Positions 55,666 through 64,000 of a stretch of 64,000 nt of DNA are shown one piece after another (position 1 is the stretch's first letter; every line of letters starts with the position of its first letter). Both the position numbers and the translations under genes were made by a program. The stretch comes from Ficedula albicollis (taxonomy: Eukaryota; Chordata; Aves; Passeriformes; Muscicapidae), in contig NC_021678.1 in the NCBI RefSeq assembly GCF_000247815.1, positions 5,185,026 to 5,249,025 on the forward strand, read 5' to 3'. The notes beneath the pieces were generated by a model. That model was not told the origin of the DNA. It searched no databases and saw only the letters and a program-made list of their open reading frames with translations.

Positions 55666-57072
55666 ATTTGTTGCTACTGCAATTCTCTGGTTGTAAAACC
55701 TGTACAGAATAATTTTTGACCTGTGATTAACTGAGTTGTTTAGTACCTATTTTCTAGTGTTGAGCCGTTGAAGACTTCTTTCAGTGTATACAGTGGCCTG
55801 TGGCTCATCACATGTCACAGGTTCAGGAAGATTTGAGTATTGCTTTTACCTTGAGCAGTAGACAGTGAAGGAGTGATCTAGAAGTTACATGGACATGTGT
55901 GGTCTAGTATTTCTCTGCGTAGACTAAGAATTATTAAAATGGCATTTTTCTCACAGGTCAATGTCTGGTATAGTGAAATCATGTAACTTCTCAAGTGCTT
56001 GAATGCTGTAGCTCATTTTGCAAAGTAGATAGTGTTCAAGTTGAGGATGATGTGCATCAGCTTTTCCCCATTTGTGGCTCAACTTTTTTATACTTATTAG
56101 TGTTTTCAGCTGTTGTGCCTCCTGTTTCGAAGGAAGTGAATGAGGGATTGTTTTCTATCTCCAAATCTCAAAATTTAATCATTGCTAGGGAAAGTGAGAA
56201 AATATGTAGTCTTGACTATAGCTTTATCTTCTTATTATGACCACTTATTAATTTTATTTGTTTTATCTTGGATGTAGGAAATGAAAGATAGGGCTGGTTC
56301 CCCCTGAGCATTTATCTATGAGTATTTTATTAAAAGTTAAGATCCAAAGACTTGTGTGGTAGCATATCCTTAGGAAGAAAACCAATTAGTATATGAGTTG
56401 TTCTACTGATCTTAAGAAAAAGAGTTAAAAGCTTGTCACCATTTTTCTCTGGATGACTCAAGAAAGTGAATCCAGTCTGAAGAGTAGAATGTAGCAAATG
56501 TAAGGACCAGAGGGGAAGCTATCAACTCTCTAAGGACATTTACCCTTTAGATTATGGAATTATGAGATAATCAGTTTCATACCAGAAGGAAAGGACCCAA
56601 GACTTAAAGCTAGTAAAAAATGCTTTTCAGAAAATTTTCTTTTTGAGTTCTGAAATGCAGCTGGCAGTGCAGAATGGAGAGAATAAAATCCCAGTTAATG
56701 ATACTGAATTTTATGGAACTAAAATGTGTAAACTTTGTTAGACTCTTAAAAGCATATGCCTTTAGGAGTAATTGACAACAAACTCCTGTTAAGGTGTAAA
56801 TCAGGCAACCACTTGTGCAACACAAATGAAGGATGCTACGCAATTTAATGCAAACCTGTGAAGTTCCATTTCAGTCTGAATAGCTCTGATATGTGACCTT
56901 AGAAACTGAATGTGTAGTGGGTATATACTTCTTGGCTTTTAGACTGTTTTAATGTTCTTTGACTCTGCTCAGAGGTGAAAAGCTCAATAACACCTGTGTT
57001 AAGTAACTATGTCACCAATGCAATGTATCACTAACAGCTCTTCACTGTAATGCCTTCTTTCTGCACATACAG

Positions 57073-57118
57073 ATACAACAGACATGCAAGAGAGTGGACT
57101 CAGAAATATGCAATGTAA
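57073..57118 (+). CDS. UBE2D1: UBE2D1 last coding exon
   Basis: It encodes YNRHAREWTQKYAM and TAA (57116-57118), preceded by acceptor CACATACAG. The first base completes the Lys codon begun in the previous exon. The C-terminus NRHAREWTQKYAM is specific for D1 (D2 has NRIAREW, D3 has NRISREW). The frame is intact. The 3' UTR follows to about 58.08 kb. Confidence 0.96.
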
Positions 57119-57187
57119 ACTTTTGAAGACATTTTTGTATACCGCAGAGTACTGTAAATTCTAGGTTTTTTCAAAATTAGAAGGAAG

Positions 57188-57457
57188 TGGAGCACAGTGT
57201 ATAGCTTCATTGTGACTCTGATTTTTTTTTTTCACCCATGTAAATGTGTTTCTGGAACAAGAGAGAACAAACTTCCAAAAATAGCCTTATGACTTTGATA
57301 AGAATATTTATCATCTTTGTAATGGAGCACAGTGTATGGCTTCATTGTGACACTCTGATTTTTTTTTCACCCATGTAAATGTGTTTCTGGAACAAGAGAG
57401 AACAAACTTCCAAAAATAGCCTTATGACTTTGATAAGAATATTTATCATCTTTGTAT
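57188..57457. repeat. 135-bp tandem duplication in the UBE2D1 3' UTR
   Basis: Copies start at 57188 and 57323. Both contain TGGAGCACAGTGTAT and AATATTTATCATCTTTGTA. A few differences are seen, including the length of a T run. Confidence 0.92.
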
Positions 57458-58055
57458 GCTTTGCAGAAGACATTTATTTTAGTTTTTAAGAGTTGGACAC
57501 CTGCATCTTCAGACTACAAAACTTATAATTCAGTTATAAATCCAGAAAATTGTTTTTGATGGAAAAAGTAGCTGCTTTATGATGAATACTGTATGTGTGT
57601 CATTGAGGTATATTGTCTGTTTCATAAGTGTGTTCAAGTCTCTCTTTGTTAGTTCTCTTATATAATTTGTATTTTTTTACTGTATAGACTATTTTATTTG
57701 CAATGTGAGTAATTTCATTTTAGACTTGCTTGTGCACAGTATTGACAAGATACAACTACTAATAGTGAAAATAATTGGAGAATCTCACCCATTGGAATAT
57801 TCTTAAGAGACAGAAAACTTCCTAAAACATAAAATGGCCTTTGCACTGTAAATCTTTGTATGCTGATTATGGAGAAACACTTCGTTTTGATTCTGTTGTA
57901 TACTTGATTTAATTTTATCGCAATGTGAACTAATTGCATGGTATGTAGAAAGATGTGTAACGGTTTTGTTGCTATTCATAACTGATTTTTGACGTGTGGG
58001 CAACATATGACTCTCTCAGACCTTTTACAAATCCAGATGAAGCCTTTTCCGTATA

Positions 58056-58061
58056 AATAAA
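58056..58061 (+). terminator. Polyadenylation signal AATAAA of UBE2D1
   Basis: AATAAA within GTATAAATAAAATACATTT about 940 bp after the UBE2D1 stop codon, on the coding strand. No earlier canonical signal was noticed in the UTR. Confidence 0.55.
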
Positions 58062-58080
58062 ATACATTTTCTATTTTCTT

Positions 58081-59659
58081 TGCCTGTTTATGTATCTTAA
58101 CTCATGCATATCCTTAATTTACTTGTTCTAACATTGTAACAGAGAATCACCAGTAGCATGTGTGTCTTTGTAGACAGAATGTCCAACAAAGCCATGCATC
58201 ATGTACTACTTGGATCTGGATTGCAGTTGATTTATACACTAGCTCTAGCCTAGTGGATTTAGTGTACTGTGCTGTTGTAGCCTGGATAACTGTTAATATG
58301 GTTGATGGTAAAGAGGCAGGAGGGGCCTTTGTATGGGTTCCACAGAGCCACACACGTGGATAGTCCAGGGTCAGAGGCAAAGGCAAACTTCATGGTGAGG
58401 GTCCAGGTTCAAGTACATGGGTGTTTGGGGCAGGAGGAGCATCAGAGACCAATTACCAGGGGACGTGGATGCAGCACAAAGGTGGGGTTAGGGCATGGGA
58501 GCCGACGGGGAAACAGGGTGGGAGTGACGGAGAGACTGAGGGACAGAGACCGGGCACTGGGCCGTCCAAGGGAACAGGACAGGGGGGCGTTGGCATTGCT
58601 CTGAGAGAAGCCTCTGGTGTCTCCCGCTGCTCTGAGAGAAGCCTCTGGTGTCTCCCAATCGTTGGATATAGGATTTCAAATATATTAATACCATGCTACA
58701 CCAATATTCATCTATGGAGGAGATAATCACAGGAGTCTGTTATGGTGGTGGATTTGCAATATCAGAATGTTACAGTCAACTCACACTTTTCTCCTCACAC
58801 TGGAAAGTAACTTTTGCATTGCACTTCAGTTGCTTCAGACTATGTGGAAAACCAATAGTGCTGGAGAGGGGCAATCTGTTCTTAAAACATAAATCAAAGC
58901 AAAAAAACCTCTTGATTTTCTGCCATTCTTTCTTCTTGGTTATTTGAAAATTTAAAAAGATGACAAAATGTTGGTGTTTTGCACATGAAAGTAAAATGAC
59001 GTTCAGTTTGGAAATTTGTCATTATAGGATACATTTTTAAGATGGTGGATATATTTGATTTGGGGTTTGTTTGTTTGTTGTTGTTTTTTATTCTAATATG
59101 CATCAAACTGGAATGTGGGGTATGGGAGGTAAGCATGCACAGTAGGAGCTTTTATTCCTACCAGTGGAATATGAACATCACATTTGCTGATTTACTCACC
59201 TTAAGTTGGTCATATATGGGAAAATGTTATTTCTGTGGTAGTTTCATCTGTGATGTAATGGTGACATTTGAAACAGCAGCTTGATTGAGGATGATTGCAA
59301 TAATCTTAAAATATCCCTGTTCACTACATTTGGCAAGCTCTAAATAAAGGGATTTTTTTTATTACTGAGTGTTTAATTATACTTGAACTAGGGCAATGTA
59401 GCTAGGAAGGCAAAGACATAATTTATAATTCTTGCTCAAATTATTGTAGAAAACTGACCATCAGAATGCGTTCGCCGTTTTTATTTTTTCTGGGTAACAA
59501 TAGTGTTCTCTTTGTACTTAGATTTTTGGAATATCAGTACTGAACTCTGTGAAATCAGAAGTTTGACTTAATTTCTTTTAGTTTATCCGTTTGTGTTAGG
59601 GATGGTTTGAAAACATTTATACTTTAACTGGTAACGTTTCTGCTTTGTGCCATGCATGG
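58081..59659. other. UBE2D1-TFAM intergenic sequence or TFAM 5' region
   Basis: No exon recognised. A G-rich, CpG-containing stretch at about 58310-58660 includes a 31-bp tandem pair (CTCTGAGAGAAGCCTCTGG) and is of unknown nature. TFAM exons 1 and 2 should precede the exon at 60.7 kb but were not seen. Confidence 0.5.
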
Positions 59660-60685
59660 ATACAGATTGAGAGTTTGGGGTTTTCTTGTCCAGGGGAGGT
59701 AGTGGTCAAAAATAGCCCAGTTATTTATTTTCTTCTATCAGTGGTCAAAGCATCATATTTTCAGAGGTTTTAAAGTTTATCTACTTGTACTAAAACTTGC
59801 CAGTTTCCTTGCTTTTCCAGAATTCTGAAAGTCAGGTCACTGAGAAGAGTTTAGTTATGCTTTTCCACCATTGAGGTGGCTGAGCTTTATGTCTGAGGGG
59901 GAAGAAGCAGCTCATCTGTTTCTTCTTTTATTATGGAGGGAAAGCCTGGAAAGGATTTTTCAAGAAAACTTTATATCTTCTTTGCACCACACTTGGGTTT
60001 ATTTGGAGTTTGCTTGGGGCTTTTTTGTGGGTGGTTGGTAGGTTTTTAATTATTCTTTTCTTCTTTGCAAATTCAAGTCTGGCTGGAGGCCTCATCAAAT
60101 CACCCTAGTGCAAGAGCCAGAGGCAAAGACAGTCAGATGAAAACCAAAGTAGACTAAAGTCACTAATTTTGTTTATTTGAGAAGGAAATTACTTTTTAAC
60201 TTATTTTGAATTATATTATAAGTAAAGGATAATAAAATCAAAGTATATTAAGTGGATGAAGTCACATTATACTTGAGTGAAGAATTCAGCAGACTCTTTT
60301 TACTAAAAAATTTAGAGCTGGAAATCTTATTTTGATTTTTTATCCCTGCTCCCCACTTCAAATCAGACCATCTTGCATTGTATGGAAAAGATCTAGCTCA
60401 AAAGGCAAAAAACATTAAATTGTTGTGGAGTAATAATAGCTGCCTTGAAATGGTGCTTCAGTTTATAACTGCATGTTGTGTTCCAGGTGAGCAGCGACTC
60501 TTTCTTTTCCCCCAAATATTGCTTTGCCCTTTAACTGCTACAGTGAGTTAGTTTTATGAAAGGACAAAAGTGCATTTGTACAGGAAGATGATACCTGTGA
60601 CAGCTATCCTTGGGAAAAATTGAAGAAGCTTACTAAAGATACAATGTTGATCTTTATTTCTGGGCTTTCTCATTTTGATGTACAG

Positions 60686-60756
60686 AAGCGAGCAACCTGG
60701 AACTGATTAAAAAACTAGCAGGTGCGTGGAAGTCGTTACCAGCATCACAGAAGCAG
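60686..60756 (+). CDS. TFAM: TFAM exon, first HMG box (copy A)
   Basis: TFAM packages and activates transcription of mitochondrial DNA through two HMG boxes. The 71-bp exon encodes EASNLELIKKLAGAWKSLPA then SQKQ. It aligns with human HMG box 1 ([21 protein letters not shown]), sharing ELI, the Trp of helix 2 and the LP..K pattern. The acceptor is GATGTACAG and the donor GTAAGA. It begins two bases into a codon and ends in phase 0. The gene symbol rests on the HMG signature plus the position next to UBE2D1. Other TFAM exons are not in the window or were not recognised. Confidence 0.8.
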
Positions 60757-60910
60757 GTAAGAGTGTATCCTTTCCCTGAGTACTTTGAACTCAACAGGAG
60801 GTGGGGTTTTATTTCGTTTGGTGTTTCATGGTTTTGTTTATTTAGTCTAGGGGATTTGTTGGTTGATTAGTTGGATTTTAAAGGGCTTGAAAAGACATGT
60901 CAAAACAGTT

Positions 60911-61737
60911 CAACCGTCCGGCTTTTAGGGAGAAAAACCCAGGTATGAAGTTTGAGGGGAGGTGGGCCCGCGGTTGGCGCTGTTGGACGCCGGGGCTCCG
61001 ATACCTTTGCCCCGCAGAGTGGGGTGAGCCAGGAAGCCGGGACAACCCATGCCATTGTAAAACCGAACTTCGGGAACCATCTAAAGACGTGATCTCAGAG
61101 ACCCACCCCGCGTGTGTGTCCGTACCGTTTCCCGAGTGAATCCAGCATGGCCCTGTTCATTGCCTGCATGTGCCTCCTTGGTCTTCCGTGCTTCATAAGT
61201 CAAAGAAATGAACATATGTGTGTTACTTTAAAAATGCTTGATGAAGTATCTCACCTAGGTAATGCACGTTAGCAGTGATTTATGATTCTCAATTATTTTT
61301 GGACTTATTATTTAAAGCACATTTTTTGCTGATATTATGAGCTGTGTATGATTTTATTTTGAGGCTTAGTAATTAAGAAATTGCGGGTACTGGATTTTAT
61401 CTGTATATGGGAGAAAAAGTAAGTGTATTTAGAGGAAAATGGTTTTCTCTGAATATGTTTGATTTACTGTCAAAAGCTTCACTTACAGGCAATGCAGTGA
61501 GTCTTGCCGGAGAGCTGCAGAATAGAAAGATATGCTGGTTTTGAAAGACTATTTAAAGTTAAAATGTTTAAAGAATTAACGGTCATATTGGGCAAACCCT
61601 GAGGAAGATTTAAGGGATTTTTTAGGGAAAACCATTGGTAGCTGAACTATCACAGTATATTGTAGTTACATACCACACCAGTGTTTTCCACATTTCCAAA
61701 ATTTGAATAATCTGTAAATAAGCATACTGGATCTTAT
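60911..61737. other. Spacer between the duplicated TFAM segments
   Basis: The first about 230 bp is CpG-rich (for example GGCCCGCGGTTGGCGCTG) and has an 80-codon plus-strand frame starting at 60897 with no recognised similarity. The rest is AT-rich. Could be a displaced promoter fragment. Confidence 0.5.
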
Positions 61738-62763
61738 ATACAGATTGAGAGTTTGGGGTTTTCTTGTCCAGGGGAGGTAGTGGTCAAAAATAGCCCAGTT
61801 ATTTATTTTCTTCTATCAGTGGTCAAAGCATCATATTTTCAGAGGTTTTAAAGTTTATCTACTTGTACTAAAACTTGCCAGTTTCCTTGCTTTTCCAGAA
61901 TTCTGAAAGTCAGGTCACTGAGAAGAGTTTAGTTATGCTTTTCCACCATTGAGGTGGCTGAGCTTTATGTCTGAGGGGGAAGAAGCAGCTCATCTGTTTC
62001 TTCTTTTATTATGGAGGGAAAGCCTGGAAAGGATTTTTCAAGAAAACTTTATATCTTCTTTGCACCACACTTGGGTTTATTTGGAGTTTGCTTGGGGCTT
62101 TTTTGTGGGTGGTTGGTAGGTTTTTAATTATTCTTTTCTTCTTTGCAAATTCAAGTCTGGCTGGAGGCCTCATCAAATCACCCTAGTGCAAGAGCCAGAG
62201 GCAAAGACAGTCAGATGAAAACCAAAGTAGACTAAAGTCACTAATTTTGTTTATTTGAGAAGGAAATTACTTTTTAACTTATTTTGAATTATATTATAAG
62301 TAAAGGATAATAAAATCAAAGTATATTAAGTGGATGAAGTCACATTATACTTGAGTGAAGAATTCAGCAGACTCTTTTTACTAAAAAATTTAGAGCTGGA
62401 AATCTTATTTTGATTTTTTATCCCTGCTCCCCACTTCAAATCAGACCATCTTGCATTGTATGGAAAAGATCTAGCTCAAAAGGCAAAAAACATTAAATTG
62501 TTGTGGAGTAATAATAGCTGCCTTGAAATGGTGCTTCAGTTTATAACTGCATGTTGTGTTCCAGGTGAGCAGCGACTCTTTCTTTTCCCCCAAATATTGC
62601 TTTGCCCTTTAACTGCTACAGTGAGTTAGTTTTATGAAAGGACAAAAGTGCATTTGTACAGGAAGATGATACCTGTGACAGCTATCCTTGGGAAAAATTG
62701 AAGAAGCTTACTAAAGATACAATGTTGATCTTTATTTCTGGGCTTTCTCATTTTGATGTACAG

Positions 62764-62834
62764 AAGCGAGCAACCTGGAACTGATTAAAAAACTAGCAGG
62801 TGCGTGGAAGTCGTTACCAGCATCACAGAAGCAG
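62764..62834 (+). CDS. TFAM: TFAM exon, first HMG box (copy B)
   Basis: An exact counterpart of 60686-60756, offset by 2,078 bp, with the same acceptor and donor. Two identical 71-bp exons in series would shift the reading frame, so one copy is probably an artefact or is skipped. Confidence 0.78.
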
Positions 62835-63023
62835 GTAAGAGTGTATCCTTTCCCTGAGTACTTTGAACTCAACAGGAGGTGGGGTTTTATTTCGTTTGGT
62901 GTTTCATGGTTTTGTTTATTTAGTCTAGGGGATTTGTTGGTTGATTAGTTGGATTTTAAAGGGCTTGAAAAGACATGTCAAAACAGTTGGGAGAATTGGG
63001 AGCTTTGAATAACTCAAGGGGAG

Positions 63024-64000
63024 TGTGGTGGGGTGACCCTGGCCGAATGCCAGGTGCCCACCAAAGCCACTCTCAGCTGCTCTCTTCAGCTGGGCAGGGG
63101 AGAGTAAATACAGCAAAATGTTTGTGGGTTGGAATAAAACTCGGAGAGGTCCCTCACCAGTTACTGTCAGGATAAAACAAACTTCACTTGGGGAAATCAG
63201 TTTATTACCAATGAAATCAGAGTAGGATAGCCTAAGACACCTTTTCCCCTATTCTCCCCTCTTCCCAGGCTCAGCATCACTCCCAGTTTCTCTACTTCCT
63301 CCTGACAGCAGTGCAGGAGCACAGGGAATGGGGGCTGAGGTCAGTCCATCGTGTGTTGGACTGGCCTCAGCTGCCTTCTTCCTGCTAAGACCCCTTTTCC
63401 CCTATTCTCCCCTCTTCCCAGGCTCAGCATCACTCCCAGTTTCTGTACTTCCTCCTGACAGCAGTGCAGGAGCACAGGGAATGGGGGCTGAGGTCAGTCA
63501 GCATCACTCCCAGTTTCTCTACTTCCTCCTGACAGCAGTGCAGGAGCACAGGGAATGGGGGCTGAGGTCAGTCCATCGTGTGTTGGACTGGCCTCAGCTG
63601 CCTTCTTCCTGTTCAGTGGGAGAACTTGGGGTCCCTCCCCCCATGGACAATCCTCCATGAACTGCTCACAATGTGAGTCTTTCCCATGGGCTGCAGTTCT
63701 TCAGGAACTGTTCCAGCATGTCTCTCTTTCCGTGGGCTGCTGTCCTTCAGGAACAGGCTGCTTTATTGTGGATCCACCACAGGGTCATACTCCCCTTTAT
63801 CCATCTCCCTGCTCCAGTGTAGTCTCCTCCATGAGCTGCAGGTGGATCTCTGCTCCCCCATGGTCTGCAGGGCTACAGCTGCCTCAGCATGAGCTGCACC
63901 CCAGGGTCTCTGCTCCCCCATGGTCTGCAGGGGTACAGCTGCCTCAGCATGAGCTGCACCCCAGGCTGAAGGGGAACCTCAGCTCTCGTGCTTGGAACAT
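63024..64000 (-). mobile_element. Avian ERV/LTR-like element, minus orientation, runs off the window
   Basis: The plus strand starts TGTGGTGGGGTGACCCTGGC, followed by ATGCCAGGTGCCCACCAAAG. Reverse complemented, this is the same family ending as the element that terminates at 38702. The body contains internal tandem duplications: CAGCATCACTCCCAGTTTCT occurs three times between about 63270 and 63520, and a 62-bp unit with TCTGCTCCCCCATGGTCTGC occurs twice at about 63847-63966. A spacing of 151 bp separates the first two copies. No coding sequence recognised; the far end lies outside. Confidence 0.65.

Larger units (their letters stand above)
57119..58080 (+). other. UBE2D1: UBE2D1 3' UTR
   Basis: AT-rich sequence from the stop codon to an AATAAA signal at about 58056-58061. 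It contains a 135-bp tandem duplication at 57188-57457. The end is inferred from the polyadenylation signal only. Confidence 0.6.
59660..62988. repeat. 1,251-bp direct duplication separated by 827 bp, carrying a TFAM exon
   Basis: Copy A 59660-60910 and copy B 61738-62988 are offset by 2,078 bp and appear identical by eye, from ATACAGATTGAGAGTTTGGG to GACATGTCAAAACAGTT. The spacer (60911-61737) begins with an unusually CpG-rich 230-bp stretch. Confidence 0.93.

Overview
This is a stretch of a bird nuclear genome, not a prokaryotic or viral replicon. The evidence is spliced vertebrate exons with canonical GT/AG borders, CR1 LINE remnants, and several long terminal repeats that resemble avian (probably songbird) endogenous retrovirus families. 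Coding sequence is a very small fraction of the window. Nearly all open frames above 60 codons are chance frames in introns, repeats or homopolymers.

Four genes can be recognised from conserved protein sequence. IPMK (inositol polyphosphate multikinase) runs right to left, with exon 1 at about 27.1 kb (its 5' part is lost in a poly-G block), exon 2 at 21.2 kb, exon 3 at 8.6 kb and exon 4 at 2.8 kb; later exons lie off the left edge. CISD1 (mitoNEET) is also on the minus strand, with its terminal exon at 41.3 kb and exon 2 at 45.9 kb, the latter present twice because of a 1,312-bp tandem duplication. UBE2D1 is on the plus strand but only its last two coding exons (55.1 and 57.1 kb) and 3' UTR are visible. 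TFAM is represented by one plus-strand exon of the first HMG box (60.7 kb), duplicated at 62.8 kb. IPMK-CISD1-UBE2D1-TFAM is the conserved vertebrate neighbourhood. As I recall human chromosome 10, however, CISD1 should point away from IPMK. Here CISD1 is reversed and the 5' exons of UBE2D1 are missing, which suggests a rearrangement or, more likely, a misassembly between about 28 and 55 kb.

Layout: 1-2.8 kb, LTR plus tandem duplications; 2.8-27.2 kb, IPMK exons and introns with a CR1, a 5-bp-TSD solo LTR (22.1-23.7 kb) and many short tandem duplications; 26.7-28.3 kb, CpG-rich IPMK promoter region broken by 928 G; 28.3-41 kb, repeat-rich sequence (old CR1, an internally deleted provirus with a 5-bp TSD, a large ERV-like element); 41.2-47.7 kb, CISD1; 52.6-53.6 kb, a second CpG-rich block broken by a poly-G run; 54-55 kb, LTR; 55.1-58.1 kb, UBE2D1 3' end; 59.6-63 kb, duplicated TFAM exon; 63-64 kb, ERV-like repeat on the minus strand.

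The most unusual signals are technical rather than a new biological system. There are four pure poly-G blocks (1015, 928, 52 and 51 bp), a 13-base match to the end of the Illumina adapter embedded in a duplicated segment, and more than twenty near-perfect tandem duplications that look like uncollapsed contig ends or haplotypes. One poly-G block replaces only 106 bp of ordinary sequence in a sister LTR. I found no convincing undescribed system.
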